NCBI GenBank assembly: GCA_035772405.1
Contig: JAYKKM010000374.1
Location: 1,208,501-1,272,500 of the forward strand
Reading direction: 5' to 3'
DNA from: Chrysogorgia sp. JL179-B06
Lineage: Eukaryota > Cnidaria > Anthozoa > Scleralcyonacea > Chrysogorgiidae
DNA length: 64,000 nt
Of the stretch, positions 21,130-31,800 are shown in pieces; position 1 is the first letter of the stretch; each line of letters begins with the position of its first letter. The position numbers were made by a program, and so were the translations under genes. Below the pieces are notes generated by a model. It had not been told where the DNA came from and did no database searches. It worked only from the letters and a program-made list of their open reading frames with translations.

Positions 21130-22636
21130 ATGATGCAGCTAAATATCAGATCACTCAGAAATAAGCTGGACCAAATCAAACTTTTGCTCAACAAACGGTC
21201 TATTGACATATTAGCCATCACCGAGACTTGGTTGGACGTGAGCTGGTCGGATGATGAACTTACTATAGATGGTTATAACTTGTTCCGACGGGATCGAAAA
21301 CCATCTGCAATCGGTCTAAGTTCATCGTCGTCGGTTGGAGGTGGAGTTATTATTTACACGCGAGATACATTGGATACAAATAACAGGTTAGACTTTGATC
21401 TAGAAGAAATCGAACAGATTTGTCTAGAGATTAAACAACGTCGTTGTGCTCCTTTCTAAAGTTTCTTAAATGATGGGTATAGTCTGCACGCAGGCTACTT
21501 AAATGACAGATATCAATGGTCAACTATCGGAACCACTCCTTATTAAATCGGGGGTACTACAGGGAAGTATTCTTGGTCCAATTTTATTTTTACTTTTCAT
21601 AAATGATTTTCCTATGTCTTTGGAAACCAATGTGAGTCTCTATGCAGATGACTCGACTCTCTCTCCACTCTACTTGAAGTTGAAAAAAAATTATAATCTG
21701 ACATTAATAAGACTTCAAAGTGGGCAAAAGAAAACAGAATGGAAATTCATCCAGATAAAACAAAATGTATTATTATATCTACCCGCCAGAAATTAATGAC
21801 GTTACAAACTCAAAACATTGGATCTTAGCCTTGATGGTAGCAAATTAAAGCAAGTTAACTCAGAAAAACTTTTGGGAGTGCACATAGACAACCATCTGAC
21901 TTGGTCCGTCCATATTTATGAATTATGAAAAAAGTTAATTCAAAGGATAGCTGTGCTTGGAAGAGTTTGTCGATATTTGCCAACTAAATATCGGATCCTG
22001 CTGTATAATACAAGTATCAAACCTTTGCTTCAATACTGTTGTACAGTTTGGAGTAATTGTGGTTGTGATGAGCTAGATGAACTTTTCAAGCTTCAAAAAC
22101 GATGTGCTAGACTTATCTTAGATAGTCCACCTGATACAAGATCTTTAACAAACTTTCAGACATTAAATTGGCTACCAATTGACAAATTTTGCTTTTTATG
22201 TAAGATAAGTTTATTGTATAAAATTATGGATGGGAGAGCACCTCTTTACTTATGTAACAAACTTGAATCCTTTAAATTCCAACATCTTTTTAATACTAGA
22301 TGTAAACTAGTATATCGTCTTCCCAAGCCAATAACTAATTCTTTAAAAATAACTTTCTTCTATAGTGCTATCAAATCATGGAATTCTCTAAAAGACATTA
22401 CAAAGGAACAAAAAACTATCTCGTCAATAAAGGCCATTATTTCGAAGGTTTCTTATCTACGTGCACGTTTTGATAACTTCAAGGTATCACGACTTTATTA
22501 GCTAACTTATTGTCTAATATTATGAAATTTTGTACTAATTGTTTTCTTATAATTTGAGGGGCACTAGGGAGAATACATTCATTTGTAATGGTGTTACCCT
22601 CATGAAATAAAGTTTATTGTATTGTATTGTATTGTT
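21130..22636 (+). mobile_element. LINE with internal deletion
   Basis: Endonuclease start (LNIRSLRNKLDQIKLLL, ITETWLD, GGGVIIY; 21130-21459), then a jump to reverse transcriptase motifs (SGVLQGSILGPILFLLFIND, LYADDSTL; 21503-21700) and the C-terminal domain (21953-22501). The segment between endonuclease and RT motif B, roughly 1.2 kb, is missing. The YADD catalytic box survives. The 3' end is a (TTGTA)n tail at 22605-22636. CR1/L2-like. Confidence 0.87.
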
Positions 22637-22687
22637 CTATTCGTGTTCCATTTGTGTTCACTCGTGTGGAGTTTTAGATCAGATCAC

Positions 22688-22820
22688 CTGCTTGTGGATG
22701 TTCGACGTTAACTTCTGGGGTCCAAATGCCACCAGTTACATAACCTCTTCTTTCCATTTCGGTTATGTATCCTCCATCGCCAATGATAACTTCGCCATCG
22801 TCAAGTCGCTCCAGTATCGT
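22688..22820 (-). pseudogene. Isolated copy of BHMT exon 2
   Basis: All 133 bases match 41228-41360 except one synonymous change (GAC for GAT in an Asp codon). The acceptor side (CTGCTGAAG) is kept, and the donor is G|GTGATC instead of G|GTATAG. No other BHMT exon was found nearby, so it is a duplicated exon rather than a second gene. The upstream flank in minus sense (22821-23510) matches BHMT intron 1; on the donor side the match stops at once, and LINE-derived sequence lies about 50 bp away. Confidence 0.85.
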
Positions 22821-23510
22821 CTTCAGCAGAAAGAAAGTGCGATACATATAGACCGTGAGAAGGAAAAGTGCGGGGCTACGAAAACATTTGGAAAACCTTT
22901 GAGTTTGATGCGCCATGAAACCTTCTTGATTTATATAATAATAATAATAATAATAATAATAGACGTATTAAGAGCATTATACAATAGTCTCAATGCTCTT
23001 ACAACAAATTCTTAAATTTACTTATAAAACTTATTACAGTTTCATTATAAGATAAAGCCTACTACATATATTTCCACTATTAACAATAAATACAAAATGT
23101 AATAAATACAAAATCAAATGTAATCGAAGAAAACAAATATTTATAGCATAATATTAGGAATTGATATACGCTATGTAAGTCCAAGAAATATCCATATCAC
23201 ACCCCCAGAAATTATGTATATGTATATATAGTTTGGAGTGTTTGGATTTCAATGGTTCGAGACTATAAGAGTTCAGGAATGTGAAAACCTGGCTGAAAAC
23301 AAAGTTTATTGTTTTCCTTGCTCTATATATGGCATGAAAGCTATTATACTATAGTATGTGCTCAAAATTACCAAGATATTAACAATATAGGTTTTTTGGC
23401 GGGAAAATTTCTGAAAATAAAATGATAAATACCGAGCAATAAAATGCGCTGGAACATCAATATTGCTTTTCTTTAAAGTTTTCAATCATCTAAAAGCACG
23501 GAAAATAAAT
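22821..23510. repeat. Copy of BHMT intron 1 repeat, with (ATA)n
   Basis: Matches 41361-42860 with indels, lacking the three MITEs at 41659-42503. A third copy is 34130-34500. An (ATA)n run at 22936-22961 interrupts this copy. Confidence 0.75.
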
Positions 23511-23690
23511 GGCCCAAGCCCGAGGTTTTCCAACAAAATTTTGTCCATTTTATCCACCTTGGACAAAGATTTCCCTTAGTTTTTCCTTCATTTCTTATCT
23601 AATTAGTATTCATGGTCTTTATGCCAGATAAAGCCCGCGGTACATCAAAGAAAACCGACTCAATCGTGTAATAATCGAATGTTAATGACC
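23510..23690 (+). repeat. Dispersed repeat, inverted copy at 46895-47030
   Basis: GAGGTTTTCCAACAAAATTTTG...GCGGTACATCAAAGAAAACC lies reverse-complemented at 46895-47030. Confidence 0.7.
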
Positions 23691-23799
23691 AGTTCAAGCA
23701 AACCTTTTGCCTTGAAACGGTTGATTCATGATATTTTCAGTTTGTGGATAATTTCCAGGAAGAAATCTAGAAATTAGTTGAAATCTGAAATCCTATGTT

Positions 23800-24485
23800 G
23801 TTGAAACCACAAGTGGCCCAAGCTCATGCGCCCCAAGCTCATGTGTTTATATTGGAATTTATTTGATTTGTCAAAATTATAGGATATTTTCATCTATTAT
23901 TTGCAGTTGATTGTTACAATATATAAATGAAATAATGTGCATTTAAATCTACCATAAGGTGTATGTGTCTTTCATTGTAAGTTTGGTGAGATTTAGATTT
24001 TAGGACAGTTGCAGTGTAGCCTGCCACTGGCAGGCGTTACGTTTGGGGGGGGGGGGGGGGGGAGGAATTGGGGGCGTGCATTAATTCAATATATTATATA
24101 TGGCTACATTGTTTATATCAAACATTATACCTATGAATACTCAACAAAATAAACATTCATAAACCTTGTTGTTCCACTGACATGTTTATTGTGTCGTAAT
24201 ATTCTTCCTTGTGAAACTTGGCACCATTCTGTTCACTAATACTTCAAACCCGTAAAACGGGTTCGAAGTATATTATGCTACTACACTGCTGTCCTAAATC
24301 TCACCAAATTTACAATGAAAGACACATACATATGGTAGATATAAATACACATTATTTCATTTATATATGGTAACAATAAACTGCAAATAATATATGAAAA
24401 TATCCTCTAATTTTGACAAATCGAATAAATTCCAATATAAATACAATTTGGCGCATGAGCTTGGGCCACCTGTCGTTGAAACATT
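23800..24485. mobile_element. Palindromic MITE of about 0.68 kb
   Basis: Arms about 23805-24010 and 24290-24482 are inverted: AAGTGGCCCAAGCTCATGCG against CGCATGAGCTTGGGCCACCT, and CACCAAA...GAAAGACACATAC. The loop holds a run of about 19 G (24043-24061) and unrelated sequence. Confidence 0.7.
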
Positions 24486-24593
24486 GCCGGCATGGCAGGT
24501 CTTTTGCCAAATTCCGATTGCGCCAATTATTGAAAGGAAATGAGCACAACAGAGCGTCTTGGTATATGCGAAAATTCCTTCATCAACTACAGA

Positions 24594-25991
24594 CATAGCC
24601 GTACACAGGATTATTTTTCCGGGGGGGCAGCAAGACAAATATTGTAAAGTTTGTGTTCGCAGGTTTCACGCGAACCTTTGTAGGGGGGTTTGAGGGCATG
24701 CACCCCCAGAAAAAAATTGAATTTTAAAAGCCCCAATGCGTTTCTGGCGATTTCTGCAAGGAACATTCTGAAAAAATGTATCTGTAAGGTCTGGTTTACC
24801 CCAGGTATGTCTAACCCCAGAGTATACCTATGGTCCAGCGAGCTCATTGTTAGCTCCATATTATATGTAGAGCTCACTGCTCCAGTATTACTTAAACCAT
24901 AAGTCCATAACTGCATGCGATTTGTTATCGACAGACGCGGTGGGAAAAGGCGTGCGAGGGGATTATTGCGGATTCGTATTTCTAGTTTATGTTTACGTCG
25001 TATTTCAGCACGCAAGCTAAATAATCAGGGACCGCGGAGCGGTTTTAAAAGTGTGGGGCATCACCGAGCGCCGAAGGCGCGAGGCGCACGTTTATGTTGG
25101 GGGTGCGGGGGCATGCTACCCAGGGAAATTTTGAAATCTAGGCTCTCCTGTAAGGGCATTTCCTGCATTTTGGAGAGCAATTTTACAAAATTCTGAATTG
25201 TGAAACACATCACTTTTACAGAGCCCCAACGCAAGATTTGCAACAAGTTTCAAAATAACCGCTTACCATTACTAATTAGACGTTAGGAGTAAGGAGAGCT
25301 TTTAAATCAAGTAACCCCCAAAAGTCAAAACCGATAATCTTGTATTGGTTATGAAATGGGAGGGGTGTAAGTAATAATTAACAATTAAACACGAATCTTG
25401 CACAGCTAACTGTGCGATCAAAGGACCAACTTTTGTCTCTACCCCAATACTCTATCACATACAACAAAGCATCTAGATTAAACACTAGGTGTTAATCTGG
25501 TCGTACATTACAAAAACATTAATTTGAAATAACAGTAAGTTATAACTTCTTAGTAAACTAGCACTGGTGTTTTTAAATGGAGAATACGCCGAAATTTATT
25601 TTCCGATTTTCGTTTTGTGCCACAAATTCATTTGCCACCGAGACTAGATCAAGTTTTTCAGTTCTTTGCTTGTGGACATGCAGTACTGTAAGATTTGAAA
25701 ATCTTTTCTGTGACATATTTGCGTGAAGCCATGTTTTTAGTCTTCTGGTGGCAGAAAATGACCTCTCTCCAGTTGCACTATAGTTGCAGGACTCACATGT
25801 ATATATTCACAATTAGTTTGAGGAATTATTGAAATTCAAATGTGCCCCCCGCTTCCGCAGTCCATGATAATTGTCTGAATACCCATAATAAATTTATAAT
25901 CAATATAAAAATAAACAATATAAAAAAACATATCTTGGTTTTTTTCTGGGGGGCAGTTGCCCCTGCTGCCCCCCCGCTAGGTACGGCCCTG
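24594..25991 (-). mobile_element. hAT element with transposase C-terminal fragment, 8-bp duplication
   Basis: Right terminus reads, in reverse, CAGGGCCGTACCTAGCGG; left terminus CATAGCCGTACACAGG. Flanks ACTACAGA at 24586-24593 and 25992-25999. G-rich sub-termini (GGGGGGGCAGC) pair. It holds a hAT dimerisation-domain fragment at 25587-25795. Confidence 0.85.
25587..25795 (-). pseudogene. hAT C-terminal dimerisation domain fragment (ZMYM/TTF-type)
   Basis: Reads ESCNYSATGERSFSATRRLK, then TWLHANMSQKRFSNLTVLHV and H. The ERSFSA-RRLKT-L...M-Q-R...L-LLHVH pattern is the hAT family dimerisation domain. No start and no catalytic region. Confidence 0.85.
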
Positions 25992-26264
25992 ACTACAGAT
26001 TATCATTGATTGAAATAAAAATAGCTGATACCTCATTCAACATCATTATTTAATATACGGACTATCAACTTGAACAATATAATATCGTATTCATAACAAA
26101 GTTACTTTTATAAACACCACATGCAAATTTAAAACTGCCACATTGCAGAACATTGTGAACATGAAAGTTGAGAACTTGTGTAGACTTAACAAACAATAAA
26201 CAAGTTTATCTAATGAACAAAATTATTCGAGAAAGCTTTCCTGGATTATATCTAAACCAGGTTT

Positions 26265-26360
26265 CTCATAACAAGTGTTAGAATATCTACATTTTAAGAC
26301 CAAACAGGGACCAGTTGCAAAAAATGCAACTTCAAGGTCTTCCGGCTTGTATATATTCTA
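26265..26360 (-). repeat. Inverted partial copy of SINE A tail
   Basis: GTTAGAATATCTACATTTTA...ACCAGTTGCAAAAAATGCAA is the reverse complement of the SINE A 3' part, head-to-head with the complete copy. Confidence 0.7.
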
Positions 26361-26635
26361 ACACTCGAAATTTTCCTTCACCATAAATCCTTAGAACATG
26401 TAGTTTGATCGAGTGAAATGCCAAATATTACTTGTAATATACCCAGAATCTTATCCCGGCATTGGCTCTCGGCAACGGCTTCCGTAGCTCAGTGGTCAGA
26501 GCACTGCACTAGCATCGCAGGGTCGCGGGTTCAATTCCAGCCGGAAGGCCTTGAAGTTGCATTTTTTGCAACTGGTCCAGGTTTGATCTTAAAATGTATA
26601 TATTTCAACACTCGAAATTTTCCTTCACCATAAAT
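26359..26635 (+). mobile_element. tRNA-derived SINE, family A (copy 1)
   Basis: The unit starts and ends with the same AACACTCGAAATTTTCCTTC (26359 and 26607). The tRNA-like part at 26478-26549 has an A-box (TAGCTCAGTGGTCAGAGCA) and B-box (GGGTTCAATTCC), can fold into a cloverleaf, and would present AGC (Ala-like) as anticodon; acceptor and T stems have mismatches, so it is a SINE head rather than a working tRNA gene. Confidence 0.8.
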
Positions 26636-26639
26636 GCCA

Positions 26640-27170
26640 AATTGATTACTTGGTCATAACCCTAACCACCACTTGTAATTTCATCCAAACCCTAAACCCC
26701 AGCTAATGAGTTTTCTAACCCCCGCCTTATGTGTCTTTCTAACCCTCCAACAAGATTTCATGCTCATCTTCGATCATCGCCCAAGAATTATTGCAAACTC
26801 TATTTTATATGCATGCAAAGTAGCCTTTCTGGCCTGGTTACAAAGTGAAGATTTTTTGGAATTACAGACACACGAACGAGATCGGAAAGGCTAAATTAAA
26901 TGAATATAAAAGAAATGAATATATGATGCCATTATGAAATAGCTATATATTGCGTCGTTCTTGAGATATTTATAAGACTTTTGTGATATTGCAAATAACC
27001 TATGACGTCAAGATGTTTCTACATCAGTTTAGAAAATCAAGTATATCTTTGAGATTATTTAACGAAATCACTTAAAACTTTGCACATTATACTACACTTC
27101 GTGACACCAAACATCATCAGTCTCATCTCTCGCCAGTTTTATCTCGCCGCCCGAATTATACAACCAAACC
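26640..27170. other. Intergenic, telomere-like words only
   Basis: CCCTAACC and CCCTAAACCCC words at 26655-26710; otherwise no recognised feature. Confidence 0.5.
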
Positions 27171-27174
27171 GAAA

Positions 27175-27470
27175 ATAAAAGCCGTCTCGAAACAAACCCG
27201 TCTCAAATAAACATAAAGCCGTCTCGAAACACCAAGAGGCAGACTTGGAGCAAGTCTAGAGGAACCTTTGCTCACAAATGTCGATATAAATATCTTCTGT
27301 GACAGCCAACAAGAAGAAAAACGAGAGGATTGCATGCTTTTCTTCACAGTTAAGAGCGTTTATGTTCATTTGAGCAGCCGACGACGACGCTGTCTAGCGT
27401 GAGTAAGGAGAATGTATATTTTCATCATTTGAATAAAAGAAACACGGTTTTCTATTTCTTAAATATTAGA
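27175..27470. repeat. Two dispersed repeat fragments
   Basis: 27175-27265 belongs to the AGACTTGCTCCAAGTCT palindromic MITE family (5118-5318). 27268-27470 matches 48857-49050, including CTGTGACAGCCAACAAGAAG and AAGAGCGTTTATGTTCATTT. Confidence 0.65.
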
Positions 27471-27834
27471 CCATTCATTGCGTTTGTTTTGTCCAACTGT
27501 CCGTAGTTTCTGATAGCGCAGCACATAATGGCCTGCCCGAGGCAGGTTTGAGGTTCATCCAGAATTCTTTTGTTTTTGGACTAAATAAGAAAAATAAAAA
27601 ATATAATCAACATATATAATAAATTGTTTACTACAAACTCAGAAAAATGTTTCTGAGCCCCAGACGGGATTCAAAACACCTTCTCTCCGCCTCCCGCCAG
27701 CGCCTACACCTCGCTTGTTGCCCAAGCCTCTGAGGAGGAGAGAGCGCAACCTTCATGATCTCCGGTGAGACGCTCTAACAATAAGACGAGCTACCAGAAC
27801 TCAGATGGCAGAGCAAAGGCTAGCGTCATTAAAA

Positions 27835-28030
27835 GTTACTGTCCATGACTCAACGTTTCGACACTTCAATCTAGTATCTTCATCAGGGGTGATCGTTGTA
27901 AAGTTAGGATCCCTATCATCCGGTTTTGTGAGGGTATAAATAGGGATCCTAACTTTGCAACGATCACCCCTGATGAAGACACTAGATTGAAGTGACGTAA
28001 CGTTGGGTCATGAACAGTAACTTTTAAAGT
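27835..28030. repeat. Palindromic repeat with CTGATGA...GAAAC motif
   Basis: AACGTTTCGACACTTCAATC...TCATCAGGGGTGATCG is inverted to CGATCACCCCTGATGAAGAC...AACGTTGGGTCATG, with a loop near 27915-27935. A single arm of the same family is at 35640-35757 next to the Penelope-like fragment. Confidence 0.7.
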
Positions 28031-28378
28031 TACTTTAAAAAATTTTAAAGCCAGAGCTGTGTCAAAAATATGTCTGATTTATCACCTGGTTGCGTTGGGA
28101 AATTATTTGTTGATATAATCAATATGTCTATACCCTGCCATAAATCACTGCAACACGTACAAACCAGGCCCCGTTTTTACTACTGGCTTTGTGGTCGTTT
28201 CATATTTGGACTTCGAATACGTAATCCATGCATGCATATAAGGAGCGGCCGAAAGGCAAATACATTGGATTTCCGAGCACATGGATTGAACTTCATTGGA
28301 CAGTAGATACCGAAGTCGAGAGGTAGCCAAGATGTTTTAGCGGTTGGCGGTCAGATAATCTTATATGTTTGTGTTAAT

Positions 28379-28600
28379 ATATACACTGCTGTAGTGAATA
28401 TGGGAGAGCTTGGAATAGACAGACGATACATGGACAATCGTCAAGCTCATATCCTCATAGTCCTGTGATAGGAATCGAACCTGTAACCTTTTGATTGACG
28501 GTGAGATGCTCTAACAATTGAGCTATACCAAGACTCAGATAATGAGTGAAGGTTGCAATGATGTACTGGTTCGATTGATAAATGTATATCTGTTAATGCT
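28379..28600 (-). mobile_element. tRNA-derived SINE, family C (copy 1)
   Basis: In reverse: TAGCTCAATTGTTAGAGCAT (A-box) and GGTTACAGGTTCGATTCC (B-box), followed by a tail with GATGATTGTC-type words shared with 51059-51285 and 62050-62200. Confidence 0.75.
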
Positions 28601-28796
28601 TGGAAAGTTACTATTATCAGGGACGATAAGTGCTAACCCTAAATGGCCCAAATAAGCATAAACCTAACCCCTGCATTATGATTCCCGAACGCTAGCCCCT
28701 ACTCCATCGACTCGCCTACTTATAGTTGTCGAAACTATAAACTAATGCAGACAATGTGCGAAGTTCCAACCAGTAATGCTCGCGATATATTCCAAC

Positions 28797-28889
28797 TCAC
28801 ATAGTGTGATCTCCTAGGTACAGTTTTCCCTGTTCAAACGGCCTGTGTTTTTCACTACTCTCAGCACTACGACCACGTTCTTTTGCAAG
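28797..28889 (-). CDS. BHMT: BHMT exon 8, 3' end uncertain
   Basis: Acceptor TTATTTAG opens [15 protein letters not shown], matching the LAxERGxxxxxSEKH part of BHMT, and continues to GDHT. The frame then meets TGA at 28797-28799, where the family has the Trp of HTKPW. The same bases form a consensus donor, AT|GTGAGT. Beyond the TGA the frame stays open to 28716 and still resembles the family (REHYWLELR against KEYWENLR). So this is either a premature stop or a splice into an exon not recognised. Confidence 0.75.
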   Translation of the reverse strand, partial: LAKERGRSAESSEKHRPFEQGKLYLGDHTM

Positions 28890-31800
28890 CTAAATAAAAT
28901 ATCAAACAAAATAAGGTTGAACGTCAACTTGTTTTGAGATTAATCACAACTAGACTTGCTTTTAGCCCCAGTTACACTATACAGGATTGCTTGGGATATC
29001 GAATTACTTTTTATACCGGATTGGGCTTTCACTTTGATTGAGTTTTTCGCTTGTCAAAGTAATACCGGATGTGATGTCACAAGAGGCATTGCAAACCAGT
29101 TTTCTTTTGTTATTTGCCCCAAAAATGCCTCTTGTGACGTCACTTCCGATAACTTTAACAGCAAAAATTCCATGAAGATGAAATTTTCAGCTGACAATAT
29201 ATATTATGATTTTGCTCAGGAAGACCCAAATATTACGAATATGTAAAATCCCCAAACGTGAGATAGCCACTTTAAAGCAATTTTTATCAGAAAGTTCCAA
29301 AGAATGTAAATGTATGGTTATAGGCAGTTTTAATTCATTTTCTTTCTTTTACCTCCTCAGAAATGGCCCGAATGTGGTAAGACTTGAATCCACAACACCC
29401 TCCGATATAACGAACACCAGCATCGTATGCAGTACGGGCTATTTTTTGCACATCCCATCGCGTCAACGCCCGTGGCTCCATAGCTACGACAAAAGAAGAA
29501 ATGAATAGGACAATTGAACAACAGGTACAACAAAATAATAATGTATTTCAAGCATAGGCGTTGCAGGAGTTGTTTATATTAGTCGGGCTAGGTTTATATT
29601 ATACGAACTTCGTCAAGCGAATCAGCCCGGCTAACCGAGATTATCCGGCTCAAATAAACGGGTTTGACTACATCACGGGCGTTCGTTGCGGGTAACATCG
29701 ATATATTTGGTCAGCGGACAACTTCGTTTCTTCGTAATCTGTTCGTAGCCGATTCGTAGCCAGCACATTCTCTCAAGGTGATTCATTAATTTCATCCTTG
29801 TCATGAAATCTTAAATGGCATAAGGATTTATCATTCTCATGGATTCTGGGCCACGGAAGCACCTAAAAAGTGCGCACTACCGAAAAGAGACACCTTGGTT
29901 ATTTTCAAAATAATTGTATAATTTAAAACGTCGTTTCTACAGCAATGTCATACTTCTACGAAAAGGGTACATTAATTCTTCTCAGCATAGGCAATATGCC
30001 GCAGTAAACCTTAACCATTTATAAAAAGGGCATTTTTATTTCAGAAAAAGAGCACATTTTCTAAATTTTGAAAAAAAGTATTTGCCACAGTGTCCCCTGC
30101 TCTGTCATGAATCCAATAACCCTAATGAACCCTAATCTTCCTAACCCTAACCCCACCTGTTTTTCAATCCACTTCTAAAAAATTTTACAAATAGTCGTAT
30201 TTAAAACAATCCACGGACTCGTTGCGAACTCTGCTAAGACGAACCACGAACGAATTACGAAAGAAAACGAAGTTGACCGCTGACCAAACATATCGATGTC
30301 ACCCGCAACGTTAACGCCCGTGATGTAGTCAAACCCCAAATAAACAGGCGAAGAACGATGCGCATGCGTAATGTATTATTATTGTATTCAGTGCCACAGG
30401 AACGATTTTTCACCTGGGGGGGGGGGGGAGGGGCAAAGTAACTGTGACGAACCCCTTCTGGGGGGTATGGGGAAATTTTGCATATCTGAGACCTCTGAAA
30501 TGGCATTTCCTGCATTTTGGAGAGCAGAAGTTAACAAAATAACAAAATTTAAAGGCCGAAATAGGGAGTGTTTAGTTACATTTTTTCTCGAAATTGTGAC
30601 AAATCTGCAATGGGTTGACCGCAAGCTTGTTGGTAATCGTTGTGATACTCGTTATATCAATAATGGTCTAGTGGTTACCACACATGTCTATGAGCTGGGA
30701 GACACCAGTTCAAATCCTTGGTCGGACTTCCACTCAGGGTCTTAAAAATAATCGAGGAGAAAGTGCTGCCTTTGCAATAATACCAGCAAATGGTAAGACT
30801 TTCAGGTCTTCTCGGATAACGACCTTAAATCGTAGGCCCTCGGAACCCCTGTAATTGGGCTTCTAGCCTGTTGGGGTATTCCGTTCACCTAAGAGTAATC
30901 TAATAAACGAAACTAAACTATCATTTTTGTTTCAACGATGTCCTACGGTACTTCTGCACCTATATCAAGTTGCAACAAACTTACTGGCTGTAAGCTTGTT
31001 AAGCCTTGACAAAATAAACAGTTTACTACAAACTGTTAGCAGATTTGCTGTAAACCTGCAGCAAACACATCCTCCAACAAAGCTTGTGTAGCCATTAATA
31101 ATTATTTGAGCATGGCTGCAAGACTACAATTACTTTTTCAAAGTATCCTCAGTTTTGCATTGCGCACATTTACTGCGCACATCCAACAATCAGTGTTTTA
31201 TTATGCAACACTTTCAAATAATTCCGACCATTTTAGGACACTTTAGTGCCAAATCTAACAATGGCCGCTTATGTACTGGTAGGGAAGAGTTATTAAGGGA
31301 CTAAATCAATTTGTTTTTCGAGAACGGTTACACAAGTCTAGCTAGGGCTCCTGTGCAATTGGTTTGAAAACTACTTGATAATGCCAGTTTAAGGCCATAG
31401 TTCTCAAAGAAGGTCGGTGACCATAATTTTTTCCTTAATAATTTTATTCTACCACTTTTACGTGTTATAACAGAAACTTAGAGAAAAATCATTTCTACAA
31501 CTTACAATATTTTACATTTTTGATGAATGTTTCTTCAAATAACATGTCAAAGAATGTGGGAAACGACCTTTCTTTATCATAATAAACCCTGTTAGCTGTT
31601 TCTTTCCCCCTAAAATACCATGTTTTCTTGTATAAAATTACTAGCTGCGAAAAATAAAAATATATCTTTGTCAAAAGGTTCAAGAAAAAGTTGTGCAATG
31701 CAGTTTTTAATCAACTCGTAAATTGGTCATAATGACGTCACCATACTGAGTAAGAGGTGACTTGCGATATGCCATATCTTCTAAACAAAGTCGGTGACCC

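Noticed and set aside
22674..22916. Second BHMT gene
   Set aside because: Only exon 2 is present and its 3' flank in minus sense is LINE-derived sequence.
24025..24065. Functional G-quadruplex regulator
   Set aside because: A plain G run in a MITE loop; nothing ties it to a gene.
26478..26549. Functional tRNA-Ala gene
   Set aside because: Stem mismatches and multiple copies embedded in the same 250-275-bp unit show that it is a SINE head.
28797..28799. Selenocysteine TGA in BHMT
   Set aside because: The family has Trp here, not Cys or Sec, no SECIS-like hairpin was noticed, and the bases form a splice donor.
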